From an uncultured Chitinophagaceae bacterium (GTDB lineage Bacteria > Bacteroidota > Bacteroidia > Chitinophagales > Chitinophagaceae): a stretch of DNA of 24,289 nt. Positions within the stretch are counted from its first letter, which is position 1; each line of letters starts with the position of its first letter. Positions 8,138 through 17,720 of this stretch are shown here, piece after piece. The notes under the pieces were generated by a model. That model saw nothing but the letters and a program-made list of their open reading frames with translations. It had not been told where the DNA came from and made no database searches. The DNA lies in assembly GCA_946885335.1 (NCBI GenBank), contig CAMPGG010000014.1, forward strand, positions 1 to 24,289, in the 5' to 3' direction. Position numbers and translations under genes: made by a program.

Positions 8138-9667
8138 ATGAAATATATTAAAATCTCACTTTATTTATTTCTCACCTTCATACTTGTTTCTTGCACTAAA
8201 CTAGAGGAAACTTTCAGGGGAGAATTAGATGAAAATAATACGAGCAACATTACGGCTGCTCAGCTATTAACGAATGCATACAACTCCTTGAGCGGACCAT
8301 ACCAGACCGGGGATCTGTGGCATATTTCACAACACACCACCGACGAAACCATTGCACCCACCCGTGGCCCGGACTGGGATGATAATGGCCAATGGCGTGC
8401 TTTGCATGCACACACCTGGAATGCGGAACAGGGTCAAATTAATGGAGCATACAATGGTTTATTGAGTGCTCAATTTGCGGCTTCGAATGTTTTGCAATTT
8501 AGTCCCAGCGCTCAGCAAGCTGCTGAAGCCAGGTTTATCAGGGCTTTGACCATGTATGCAGTATTAGATGGTTACGACCAGGTCCCTTACCGCGAGGATT
8601 TAACAGATTATAAGATTTTACCCATAACATTAAAAGGCACTGAAGCTGCTGATTTTATCATTAGTGAATTGAATGCTATTTTGAATGATTTGCCAGCCAC
8701 AGGACCCGCATATGTTGCTAATAAAAATGCAGCCCGAGCATTGTTAATGAAGGTCTATTTGAATTATGCGACTTATGCAAACAGGGGAGCTCAGCCAGAA
8801 CCAAGTGATTTTGATCCGGCGCATATGCAACAAGTGATCACATTAGCGGATCAAATTACCGGGTACAGCATTTCAACAAATCCTTATTTTGACAACTTTG
8901 CACCTACAAATAATACCCTTTCAACAGAAAATATTTTCACCTTATTTAACCAGGCTGGAGACAGAGGTGGAAATGTTCGGGGAACAGCTTACCAGGTTCA
9001 TCACTATAATATGAATCCTGATGGATGGAATGGATTTTCAACATTGTCTGATTTTTACGCAAAGTTTGAAGCTGTTGATAAAAGAAGGGGAATGTATTAT
9101 ACTTATCCCGGTGCACTGCCTAATCCCGGTCAAAGAGTAAATGCAGGATTCCTTATAGGTCAGCAATACAATTTAACCACAGACGCTGCTTTAAATGATA
9201 GAAAAGGTAATCCTTTGGTATTTACGCCGCAGGTTGAATTGCGAGAAACAGGCAATAATTTAGAGATCACTGGTATCAGGGTGAATAAATATCCTTTTGA
9301 CTATGCCACAGCTGGTGATCAAAAAAATAACGACTGGGTTATTTTCAGGTATGCCGATGTATTGCTAATGAAAGCAGAAGCTATGGTGAGAATGAATAAT
9401 GCTGCCGGGGCGTTACCTATTGTAAATGACATCCGGTCAAAACGTGGAGCAACACCTTTAGCTGCCATAACATTAGATAACCTGATTGATGAAAGAGGAA
9501 GAGAAATGTATTGGGAAGGCTGGAGACGCCAGGACCTTATTCGATTTGGTAAATTCCTGGAATCATGGCAGGAAAAAAGCGTAAACCTTCCAAAAAATCT
9601 ATTATTCCCAATCCCAAGTACGCAATTAGCGGTTAATCCAAACCTGACACAGAACCCAGGTTACTAA
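8138..9667 (+). CDS. SusD/RagB-type surface lipoprotein
   Basis: 509-residue SusD-family protein that caps SusC and captures substrate at the cell surface. The signal peptide ends in lipobox LVSC (Cys19). Family landmarks are the helical TPR-like region (AARALLMKVYLNYATY near 200-215) and the conserved FRYADVLLMKAEAMVRMNNAAG block. The closing DERGREMYWEGWRRQDLIRFGKF and PIPSTQLAVNPNLTQNPGY motifs are also present. Length and order after SusC are typical of a glycan or nutrient utilisation locus. A strong hairpin terminator begins 27 bp after the stop, so the susCD messenger probably ends here for most transcripts and the downstream genes receive only read-through or have their own promoter. 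Confidence 0.96.
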   Translation: MKYIKISLYLFLTFILVSCTKLEETFRGELDENNTSNITAAQLLTNAYNSLSGPYQTGDLWHISQHTTDETIAPTRGPDWDDNGQWRALHAHTWNAEQGQINGAYNGLLSAQFAASNVLQFSPSAQQAAEARFIRALTMYAVLDGYDQVPYREDLTDYKILPITLKGTEAADFIISELNAILNDLPATGPAYVANKNAARALLMKVYLNYATYANRGAQPEPSDFDPAHMQQVITLADQITGYSISTNPYFDNFAPTNNTLSTENIFTLFNQAGDRGGNVRGTAYQVHHYNMNPDGWNGFSTLSDFYAKFEAVDKRRGMYYTYPGALPNPGQRVNAGFLIGQQYNLTTDAALNDRKGNPLVFTPQVELRETGNNLEITGIRVNKYPFDYATAGDQKNNDWVIFRYADVLLMKAEAMVRMNNAAGALPIVNDIRSKRGATPLAAITLDNLIDERGREMYWEGWRRQDLIRFGKFLESWQEKSVNLPKNLLFPIPSTQLAVNPNLTQNPGY

Positions 9668-9693
9668 ATAAGTTTTCAATTTTTTTTATGAGT

Positions 9694-9724
9694 GAAAAGG
9701 GTCATTTTTACAATGACCTTTTTC
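9694..9724 (+). terminator. intrinsic terminator after susD
   Basis: A 13-bp inverted repeat (left arm 9694-9706, right arm 9712-9724, one G-T wobble, loop TTTAC). The outer stem is an A4/T4 pairing. T-runs lie on both sides, so it may work in both directions. It argues against a GTG start at 9692 for the following gene. Confidence 0.75.
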
Positions 9725-9739
9725 AATTTTATCCCGCTT

Positions 9740-12700
9740 ATGATTCGCATAACATTTGTAACCCTACTGATTTTAATATCCTTTTTTTCCTGCCAGAAAA
9801 AAAAAGAACAGGCCTTTTTGTTTTCCCGGGTCGAAAATTCCGGCATTGACTTTAATAATGCCATTTACAATACCAAAGACTTCAACATATTCAGCTACCG
9901 CAATTATTATAATGGTGGTGGTGTTGGTATTGGCGATATTAATAACGATGGATTAGCAGATGTTTTTTTTACTGCCAATATGGGCAGTAATAAATTATAC
10001 CTGAATAAGGGTGATTGGCAGTTCGATGACATTTCAGTAAATGCAGGGATTGAGGACAAAGAACAATGGAGTACCGGCGTGGTAATGGTTGATATCAATG
10101 CAGATGGCTGGTTGGATATATATGTATGCAATGCTGGTTATATGAATGGTGTTCCACCAGAAAGTAAATTATACATCAATAACCATGATCTAACTTTTAC
10201 GGAAGAAGCCGAAAAATATGGCCTTACCAATAAAGGTGGTTATACCACGCATGCCGCATTTTTCGATTATGATATAGATGGCGACCTGGATGTATTCATC
10301 ATCAACAACAGTTTCATCCCCGTTAACACGCTCAATTACGCCAACAAGAGAAACCTGCGTGCAGAAGACTGGCCGGTTGCTGATTTTTTAAAAGGCGGAG
10401 GCGATCATTTACTCCGCAATGATAATGGCAAATTTACAGATGTAAGTAAAGAAGCCGGGATATACGGCAGCCTCATAAGTTTTGGACTGGGTGTAACAGT
10501 GGCCGATGTAAATGGAGATCATTATCCTGACGTATATGTAAGCAATGATTTTTTTGAAAGAGATTATTTATATATCAACCAGCAAAACGGAACGTTTAAA
10601 GACGAGATAGAAAATTATTTACAACATACCAGCCTGGCCAGTATGGGTGCGGATATGGCTGATATTAATAATGACGGTTACCCGGATATTTTGGTAACCG
10701 ATATGCTTCCTGACGATGATTACCGGCTGAAAACAACATCCAGTTTTGACAATATCGATGTTTACCGGTTGAAAGTGAACTCCGGTTTTTACCACCAGTA
10801 CATGCAAAACACATTGCAATTGAATAATGGAAATGGAAAATTCATGGACATTGCGCATTACAGTGGTGTGGCCGCATCTGACTGGAGCTGGGGCGGACTG
10901 ATGTTTGACGCCGATAATGACGGACTAACGGACATCTATATCAGCAATGGTATTTACAACGATGTGACGGACCAGGATTTTATGGAATTCTTTGCAAATG
11001 ATGTGATCCAGCATATGGTTATGACTGGCGAAAAAGCAACGATAGATTCCGTGCTACAAAAAATGCCTTCCAAACCTGTACTCAATAAGGCTTTCCGGAA
11101 TACCGGGAATTTAAAATTTACAGATGCCGGTAATGACTGGGGATTTACCACACCTTCTTTTTCAAATGGTGCCGCCTATGGCGACCTGGATAATGATGGC
11201 GATCTTGATCTTATCATCAACAATGTAAATCAACCTGCTTTTATTTATCGCAATACTAGCCGTGAACAAACCGGAGATGCTGTAGATCATTTTATTGGTT
11301 TCCAGTTAAAAGGAGATGAACAAAATACTTATGCAATTGGCAGCCATGTAAAAATATTTTCAGGAGATGAAATATTAAGTCGCGATCAAATGCCCAGCCG
11401 TGGTTTTCAATCCTCAGTTGATTATAAAATTTTGGTAGGATTGGGAAATAAAAAAGTGGATTCAGTTCATATCATATGGCCTGATCTTTCAATCAGCCGG
11501 GTTACTTCACCTGAAATAGATTCAGTGCATGTGATAGAAAAATCCACTTCGGCTGACACACAAAATTTATTTCTGATGGCCAGCCTGGTAACAGAAAAAA
11601 ATAATTCCCTTTTTAATTTGATCGATAACAATTTCATATCTCATAAAGAAGACGATTACACCGATTTTTATTATGAAAGAAATATCCCGGTATTGCTTTC
11701 AAAAGAAGGACCGCAAGCTGCCGTTGCAGATGTAAATGGAGATGGATTGCAGGATGTGTATGTTGGCGGTGCTGCCAACCAACCCGGCCAGTTGTATATA
11801 CAAAAAGCCAAAGGATTTGAACTGAAACAGGATCCCATTTTCGAAACGTTTAAAATGTATGAAGATGTTGCGGTACTGTTTTTTGATTCGGATAAAGATG
11901 GTGACCAGGACCTGTTCGTGGGGAGTGGTGGCAATAATTATTCAGTGGGTTCAAAAGAATTACAAAACCGGTTATACATCAACGATGGAAAAGGAAATTT
12001 CACCTATGATGCAAATGCTTTACCGGTAAATACGATGAATACTGCTGTTGTAACTGCGCATGATTTTGACAATGATGGTGATGCTGACCTGTTTGTTGGC
12101 AGCCGAAGCGTTCCCGGTGATTATGGAACTACCCCGGCAAGTGCATTGCTTATAAATGATGGGAAAGGCAAGTTCAAAGACATCAGCAAGGAAAATCCAT
12201 CCATTCAAAATGCAGGAATGGTAACAGGTGCAGCATGGGCTGATATAAATGGAGATAATAAAAAGGAATTGATCATCATTGGTGAATGGATCCATCCAAA
12301 AATTTTTAGCTACAGTGGAAATAATAAGTTTACAGAAATTAAATCAGGCCTGGAAAATTTTACAGGATTATGGCAAAGTTTACTGGCAAAAGATCTGGAT
12401 AATGATGGAGATCTGGATCTTGTATTGGGTAATATTGGTGAAAATTTTTACCTGGAACCAGGTGAAAAAAATCCCGTTAAAATGTGGATGAATGATTTTG
12501 ATAAAAATGGAATGGCCGACAAAATCATTACCCGGCATATTAATGGTAAAGATGTTCCTGTATTTATGAAGCGGGAGATCACCGAACAATTACCCGGCCT
12601 TAAAAAGAAAAATCTTAGGAATGAGGAATATGCCAGGAGTACTGTGCAGGACCTGTTTCCAAAAGAGTTGATCGATGCGGCTGAAGTAAAACATTTTAAC

Positions 12701-13081
12701 TACCCTTCTTCCGCCATTGCAATCAATGATGGTAAAGGAAATTTTACACTCACCAACCTCCCCGCTGTAATCCAGTTTTCCTGTGTAAATGCAATTACGG
12801 CAACAGATCTCAATAACGACGGTTTGCCAGACCTGGTTACAGGTGGAAATAAATATGGATGGCTTCCACAGTTTGGCAGGCTGGATGCTGACTACGGCAA
12901 TGTCCTGTTAAATAAGGGTAATGGTAAATTTGCTGTCATTAAACCAGCAAAAACCGGTCTTAACCTGCTGGGAGAAATCAGGAGTATTCAACCATTGAAA
13001 ATTAAAGGTGAAGATCATTTTTTAATGACCCGTAATAATGACAAGCCATTGCTGTTTGCAATAAATAATAACCAGCAATAA
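9740..13081 (+). CDS. FG-GAP/VCBS repeat lipoprotein with UnbV/ASPIC domain (paralogue 1)
   Basis: 1113-residue exported lipoprotein when started at ATG 9740, which gives a normal signal peptide with lipobox FFSC. Earlier in-frame starts (GTG 9692, ATG 9713) lie in or at the terminator hairpin. I count about 14 calcium-binding-like blocks of the form DxNxDGxxD (such as DINNDGLAD and DLDNDGDLD) in two groups, roughly residues 60-520 and 660-1080, as expected for two beta-propellers. Between them lies the UnbV/ASPIC-type segment (IGSHVKIFSGDEILSRDQMPSRGFQSS, followed by VDSVHIIWPD). Such proteins are often found beside SusC/SusD in Bacteroidota and are thought to bind glycans, other polymers or surface partners; no enzymatic motif is visible. 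It is paralogous along its whole length to the gene at 14248. Convergent with the next gene, 7 bp apart. Confidence 0.92.
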   Translation: MIRITFVTLLILISFFSCQKKKEQAFLFSRVENSGIDFNNAIYNTKDFNIFSYRNYYNGGGVGIGDINNDGLADVFFTANMGSNKLYLNKGDWQFDDISVNAGIEDKEQWSTGVVMVDINADGWLDIYVCNAGYMNGVPPESKLYINNHDLTFTEEAEKYGLTNKGGYTTHAAFFDYDIDGDLDVFIINNSFIPVNTLNYANKRNLRAEDWPVADFLKGGGDHLLRNDNGKFTDVSKEAGIYGSLISFGLGVTVADVNGDHYPDVYVSNDFFERDYLYINQQNGTFKDEIENYLQHTSLASMGADMADINNDGYPDILVTDMLPDDDYRLKTTSSFDNIDVYRLKVNSGFYHQYMQNTLQLNNGNGKFMDIAHYSGVAASDWSWGGLMFDADNDGLTDIYISNGIYNDVTDQDFMEFFANDVIQHMVMTGEKATIDSVLQKMPSKPVLNKAFRNTGNLKFTDAGNDWGFTTPSFSNGAAYGDLDNDGDLDLIINNVNQPAFIYRNTSREQTGDAVDHFIGFQLKGDEQNTYAIGSHVKIFSGDEILSRDQMPSRGFQSSVDYKILVGLGNKKVDSVHIIWPDLSISRVTSPEIDSVHVIEKSTSADTQNLFLMASLVTEKNNSLFNLIDNNFISHKEDDYTDFYYERNIPVLLSKEGPQAAVADVNGDGLQDVYVGGAANQPGQLYIQKAKGFELKQDPIFETFKMYEDVAVLFFDSDKDGDQDLFVGSGGNNYSVGSKELQNRLYINDGKGNFTYDANALPVNTMNTAVVTAHDFDNDGDADLFVGSRSVPGDYGTTPASALLINDGKGKFKDISKENPSIQNAGMVTGAAWADINGDNKKELIIIGEWIHPKIFSYSGNNKFTEIKSGLENFTGLWQSLLAKDLDNDGDLDLVLGNIGENFYLEPGEKNPVKMWMNDFDKNGMADKIITRHINGKDVPVFMKREITEQLPGLKKKNLRNEEYARSTVQDLFPKELIDAAEVKHFNYPSSAIAINDGKGNFTLTNLPAVIQFSCVNAITATDLNNDGLPDLVTGGNKYGWLPQFGRLDADYGNVLLNKGNGKFAVIKPAKTGLNLLGEIRSIQPLKIKGEDHFLMTRNNDKPLLFAINNNQQ

Positions 13082-13088
13082 AACTCAA

Positions 13089-14006
13089 TTAAATAACGGG
13101 GTAATACAATTTGGTGATCCACTTGGAAGTATCTCTTACTACCTGCCGGTTTGTGATTAATAATTGAAAAGGAATGGCGGGTGATGTTTTTCTGTAATCA
13201 GTGATCAGTTTATCAAATGTATCAAATGCTGCATCGATAGTTGCTTCACCTCCGCGTATTTCAGTCACTAAAATATTTCCTGGTATCATTCGCTTCATTT
13301 GTATTTCACCTGCATCGGGTAATACTTTATTTACAGGGATAGCAACCATGTATTGATATTTGGTTGAATCGATTTTTAAAATGTTCAGCATAGGTTGATT
13401 GGTTTCTTCAGCCTGCGATTTTTTAATATAGTCGCGAAGTCTTTCAACCAGTTTATATACATCATCCGTATTTGGATAATGATCAATGACCGTTTTTATG
13501 GCCACCATTAACGTATCGGGTACGATTGTTTCCTGTACTTCAAATCCATACAGGTTGCCGGGCGAATCCATAAATTCCTTCATTGCTCCAACCACCTGGT
13601 TAAATCGTTGCCCGGTTTGCTTTACAAAAAAATAATCCTTCACCCGTTGAACAGGGTTGGAAGAAGCATCTTTTTTAAATTCCCATTGTAAGGATAATGT
13701 ATCCAAAGCAAGCGGATATAATTTCATTAACCCCGAAATACTATCGTTGTTGTTGGAAATGATCACACTTGTTGCATCAAAAGCCAGGGGATTAAAATGG
13801 TATTGCTGTCCTTCATATTGTAAAGGTTTTTCACCAGGCCACCATGAACTCCATTGCGATTGATTATCGATATGCCTGGATGCCGCATGTTGGTTTGCTT
13901 TCACCATAACCATGTTTTTTATGGTCAATTGAGAAGGTATCAGTAGATAAATGACAGCTATTATAATAATTACCAGTAATAAAAAAAAGACGATCCATCG
14001 TTTCAT
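13089..14006 (-). CDS. membrane-anchored protein with SRPBCC-like and GyrI-like effector-binding domains
   Basis: 305-residue protein with one N-terminal transmembrane helix (residues 4-23), so it is probably inner-membrane anchored with the bulk in the periplasm. Residues about 30-140 resemble a degenerate SRPBCC (polyketide cyclase-like) fold, with NQSQWSSWWPGE as the recognisable spot. From about 153 to the end it looks like the GyrI-like/AraC effector-binding domain (AIPVNKVLPDAGEIQMKRMIPG, then a segment ending in a YYPVI strand), which binds small molecules in regulators such as BmrR. No DNA-binding domain is present. It lies on the opposite strand between two paralogous FG-GAP genes, with only 7 bp to the first, so it looks inserted into that array. 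The role is unknown; ligand binding or scavenging is a guess. Confidence 0.82.
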   Translation of the reverse strand: MKRWIVFFLLLVIIIIAVIYLLIPSQLTIKNMVMVKANQHAASRHIDNQSQWSSWWPGEKPLQYEGQQYHFNPLAFDATSVIISNNNDSISGLMKLYPLALDTLSLQWEFKKDASSNPVQRVKDYFFVKQTGQRFNQVVGAMKEFMDSPGNLYGFEVQETIVPDTLMVAIKTVIDHYPNTDDVYKLVERLRDYIKKSQAEETNQPMLNILKIDSTKYQYMVAIPVNKVLPDAGEIQMKRMIPGNILVTEIRGGEATIDAAFDTFDKLITDYRKTSPAIPFQLLITNRQVVRDTSKWITKLYYPVI

Positions 14007-14025
14007 AATTAATGCAGTTTGAAAA

Positions 14026-14049
14026 GGGCGGATTGCCCGCTATTTTTTT
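14026..14049 (+). terminator. possible weak plus-strand terminator upstream of the GyrI-like gene
   Basis: A short GC hairpin, either GGGC/GCCC (14026-14029 with 14035-14038) or GCGG/CCGC (14028-14031 with 14037-14040), is followed by TATTTTTTT. It faces plus-strand transcription, which here could only be read-through from the first FG-GAP gene running antisense across 13089-14006. The stem is short, so confidence is low. Confidence 0.3.
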
Positions 14050-14247
14050 ACAATATAATTCCTTATGTATTTTTTACATTAAATTTAATATTCTTCCTGT
14101 TAGCAACTGTAAAAGCTTTATGATGAAATTATACATTTGATGTTGTTTATCTTCCCGCAAAAATTTGATCCAGCTGAAAGTGGATTGTACAGTGCCAGGT
14201 TTTAATACAGTCATGCTAAACGCAAATGCTAAATATATAACAGAAAG

Positions 14248-17200
14248 ATGAAGAGTGCGACGCAACAAAAGCATAATAGCAGCATAAAAGTTGGGCAACC
14301 AATAAATATATTTTTTATAGGGATGATGTTATGCCTGTTAACCTGCGCAAAAAAAGAAGAACAGAAAGATGTGTTGTTCCAGTTGCTTGATCACAAAACA
14401 ACGGGTATCGATTTTAGCAACAATCTTGTTTACAATCCCGAATTTAACCTGTTTAAATACATTTATTTTTATAATGGCAGTGGCGTGGGCGCAGGTGATT
14501 TTAATAATGACGGTTTGATCGATTTATTTTTTGGCAGCAACCAGGCGCAGAATAAAATATATATCAACCAGGGCAAATTGCATTTTAAAGATGTTACCCA
14601 ACCTGCCCGTATTCCACAGGATGGCGGATGGACCACCGGTATTTCCGTAGTTGACATCAATAATGATGGTTTACTGGATATTTATGTATGCCGGGTGGGT
14701 GAATATGAAACACTGAAAAGTAAAAATCAACTACTCATCTGCGATAGTATTGATCAAAAGGGAATACCGCAATATACTGACAGGGCTAATGAATATGGTT
14801 TAGCATTCTCCGGATTCAGCACACAGGCTGCCTTCCTGGATTATGATATGGATGGCGACCTGGATATGTTTTTGATGAATCATTCCGTGCACCAGAATGG
14901 GACCTACAGGCCCCGGAACAATTTTGAAGGTGTACAACACCCATTAGCCGGCGACAGGATCTTTCGCAATGATGGAAATAAATTTCATGATGTAACCAGC
15001 GAAACCGGTATTCAAAGTACGGCTATCGGTTATGGTTTGGGCATATCTGTTGCCGATATTAACCTGGATGGTTACCCGGATATTTATATCGGAAACGATT
15101 TTCATGAAAATGATTATTTATACATCAACCAAAAAAACGGAACGTTTAAAGAACAGGTCAATGAACACCTGATGCATACCAGCCAGTACTCTATGGGTGT
15201 TGATGTAGCCGATGCTAACAATGATGCATACCCGGAAATCATCTCAATGGATATGCTGCCGGCTGACCCTTATATTCTGAAACGTTCTTTGGGTGATGAT
15301 GAATACAATATTTTTTTTGGCAAGATCGGCTTTGGTTATAATTATCAATATGCCAGGAACAACCTTCAGTACAATCGCGGCAACGGTATGTTCAGCGAAG
15401 TTGGTTATTATGCCGGCATTGCTGCCACTGACTGGAGTTGGGCGCCTTTATGGGTTGATTTTGATAATGATGGTTTGAAGGATCTTTTTGTTTCTAACGG
15501 GATACCTAAGCGGATGAATGATATTGATTATATCAATTTTGTATCGGGCAGCGAGGTACAGCAAAAGATTGTGAGCAATAAAATGGGTAGTTCGGATATT
15601 TCATTGATCGACAAATTCCCTGAAATTAAAATTCCCAATAAATTCTTTCTCAATAATGGTAACCTGGCTTTTAGTGACCAGGAGAAAAAAATAGGGAATG
15701 ACCAAACTGGTTTTTCAAATGGCGCCGTGTATGCTGACCTGGATAATGACGGCGACCTGGATATCGTGGTCAACAATATTGATGCGCCGGTTTGGATTTA
15801 TGAGAACAAATCCAATACTACACCAGGAGCCTCCAGTTTACAAATAAATCTAAAAGGCACTCCGCAAAATATAAACGCTGTTGGTGCTACCGTTATCGTA
15901 TATGCGAATAATGAAATTCGCACCTATCAAAAATTTCCGGCAAAAGGATTTATGTCAAGCATGGAAACGCCCCTGCTCATCGGGTTGAAAGACACAAAAA
16001 TTGATTCCATTCACCTTATCTGGCCGGATAATACTTACCAGCGGGTGGATATAGACCAGGCTCAGTCGGCAATAACATTAACCTACCAGCAAAATCTGCC
16101 GGCATTTAATTTTTCTACTCTCAGGGATCATTCAAAAAGCACCGTTAACCAGGTGGCTGATATAACCGGTAATACCGGTTTGGCATTTTTACACAAAGAG
16201 AACCGTTTTAATGAATTTGACAGGGAGCCTTTATTACCCCATATGCTTTCAACAGAAGGTCCTGCATTAGCCATTGCAGATATCAATAAAGATGGATTGG
16301 AAGATGTGTATGTTGGTGGTGCAAGAAATAAACAGGCGGCAATTTTTCTACAACAGGCTTCCGGAAAATTTATCAAATCCCAACAGGTTGTTATCGCTAA
16401 TGACAGTATTTATGAGGATGTATCCGCTGCCTGGGCAGATGTCAATAATGATGGACATACTGATTTGGTTGTTGCCAGTGGTGGCAACGAATTTTATGGT
16501 GAAGATTTTCATAACTCACCCAGGGTTTACCTCAATGACGGTAAAACAAATTTCAGCAGGCTTGAAAATGCTTTTGCTAATTTATATATAACAGCATCCG
16601 CTGTTCTGCCACATGATTTTAATGCGGATGGTTATACAGATCTTTTTATCGGTGGAAGAGCTGTGTCTTTTGCTTATGGTGAAACACCAGGATCATACCT
16701 GTTACTGAATGATAAAACCGGCAGGTTTAAAGATGTAACCAATGAATATGCTAAAGAACTTTCATCTGCGGGGTTTGTAACAGATGCCACCTGGAATGAT
16801 ATTGATAAAGATGGTGACCAGGATCTGCTATTGTCTTTGGAATGGGGCGGTATTGATGCATACCTAAACAACAAGGGAAAGTTTACAAAAAAAACACTGA
16901 CCAATAAAAAGGGTTGGTGGAATTTTTTAATGCCGGTGGATATTGATCATGATGGCGACATGGACCTGGTGGCCGGCAACCTGGGATTAAATAACCGGTT
17001 GATTGCAACCGAAGAAAAACCTGTACAACTTTATTACAATGATTTTGATGGTAATGGCAGAAAGGAGCAGGTCATAACTTATTATGTGAACGAAAAAGAA
17101 ATTCCATTTGCGAGTAAAAGTGAACTGGAAAAACAAATACCTCTTTTAAAAAAGAAATTCCTCTATGCGGCTGATTTTGCCACTGCTGTTTTGCCTGATT

Positions 17201-17631
17201 TATTTGGCAGGGAAAATTTGGACAAAGCATCTGTTTTATCAGCCAGTTATTTTGCCAATGCTGTTTTAATTAATAAGGGTAACCTGGCATTTGAAACAAA
17301 GGCATTACCCTGGCAAGTTCAACTTTCCACTTTTAAATCTGCTTCCGTTGTGAATGCAAACAATGATGATCTTCCGGATATATTATTAATGGGTAATTAT
17401 TATGAAAACCCGATCGAACTGGGCAGGCATGATGCCGATTTTGGCAGCATACTCATAAACAAAGGAAATGGTGAATTTGGTTACGAGAAATTCAATGGAT
17501 TAGCCATTAAAGGGCAGGTAAGACAAATCGGCAAAATCAACATATCAGGGAAAGAGTCATTTATTCTGGCAAAAAATAATGACAGCCTGCAGGTTATTCA
17601 ATTTACAGAATCATTAAAAAAGAATAATTAG
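14248..17631 (+). CDS. FG-GAP/VCBS repeat lipoprotein with UnbV/ASPIC domain (paralogue 2)
   Basis: 1127-residue exported lipoprotein. The start at 14248 gives a long basic n-region and a hydrophobic stretch ending in lipobox LLTC (Cys33); later ATGs would leave too short a signal peptide. It has about 14 Dx[DN]xDG-like blocks in two groups and a central UnbV/ASPIC-type segment (VGATVIVYANNEIRTYQKFPAKGF, then IDSIHLIWPDNTYQRV). Domain order and length match paralogue 1, with many shared stretches such as the YLYINQ-NGTFK block and the DWSW block near residue 395. A few repeat sites have lost key positions (DANNDAYPE, NANNDDLPD). It precedes the GH65 gene by 89 bp with no terminator visible, so the two are probably co-transcribed. 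The likely role is surface binding in the same uptake locus; no catalytic function is evident. Confidence 0.92.
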   Translation: MKSATQQKHNSSIKVGQPINIFFIGMMLCLLTCAKKEEQKDVLFQLLDHKTTGIDFSNNLVYNPEFNLFKYIYFYNGSGVGAGDFNNDGLIDLFFGSNQAQNKIYINQGKLHFKDVTQPARIPQDGGWTTGISVVDINNDGLLDIYVCRVGEYETLKSKNQLLICDSIDQKGIPQYTDRANEYGLAFSGFSTQAAFLDYDMDGDLDMFLMNHSVHQNGTYRPRNNFEGVQHPLAGDRIFRNDGNKFHDVTSETGIQSTAIGYGLGISVADINLDGYPDIYIGNDFHENDYLYINQKNGTFKEQVNEHLMHTSQYSMGVDVADANNDAYPEIISMDMLPADPYILKRSLGDDEYNIFFGKIGFGYNYQYARNNLQYNRGNGMFSEVGYYAGIAATDWSWAPLWVDFDNDGLKDLFVSNGIPKRMNDIDYINFVSGSEVQQKIVSNKMGSSDISLIDKFPEIKIPNKFFLNNGNLAFSDQEKKIGNDQTGFSNGAVYADLDNDGDLDIVVNNIDAPVWIYENKSNTTPGASSLQINLKGTPQNINAVGATVIVYANNEIRTYQKFPAKGFMSSMETPLLIGLKDTKIDSIHLIWPDNTYQRVDIDQAQSAITLTYQQNLPAFNFSTLRDHSKSTVNQVADITGNTGLAFLHKENRFNEFDREPLLPHMLSTEGPALAIADINKDGLEDVYVGGARNKQAAIFLQQASGKFIKSQQVVIANDSIYEDVSAAWADVNNDGHTDLVVASGGNEFYGEDFHNSPRVYLNDGKTNFSRLENAFANLYITASAVLPHDFNADGYTDLFIGGRAVSFAYGETPGSYLLLNDKTGRFKDVTNEYAKELSSAGFVTDATWNDIDKDGDQDLLLSLEWGGIDAYLNNKGKFTKKTLTNKKGWWNFLMPVDIDHDGDMDLVAGNLGLNNRLIATEEKPVQLYYNDFDGNGRKEQVITYYVNEKEIPFASKSELEKQIPLLKKKFLYAADFATAVLPDLFGRENLDKASVLSASYFANAVLINKGNLAFETKALPWQVQLSTFKSASVVNANNDDLPDILLMGNYYENPIELGRHDADFGSILINKGNGEFGYEKFNGLAIKGQVRQIGKINISGKESFILAKNNDSLQVIQFTESLKKNN

Positions 17632-17720
17632 TAGCATGGCCGCTTCCATTGCTTACAAATTTTTGCATACCTTAAAATGGTTTTATCAACTACACATTTC
17701 CTATTTTAAAAAATGAATGT

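Noticed and set aside
9692..9739. Upstream in-frame GTG/ATG starts for the first FG-GAP gene
   Set aside because: They lie in or next to the terminator hairpin and would add residues before an otherwise normal lipoprotein signal peptide.
13089..14006. MerR- or AraC-type transcription regulator on the basis of the GyrI-like domain
   Set aside because: The N-terminus is a transmembrane helix and no helix-turn-helix is present, so a DNA-binding role is not supported.
14074..14298. 74-codon minus-strand frame with a hydrophobic N-terminus upstream of the second FG-GAP gene
   Set aside because: It overlaps the start and signal peptide of the well-supported gene at 14248, has no terminator or family pattern, and looks like an antisense shadow.
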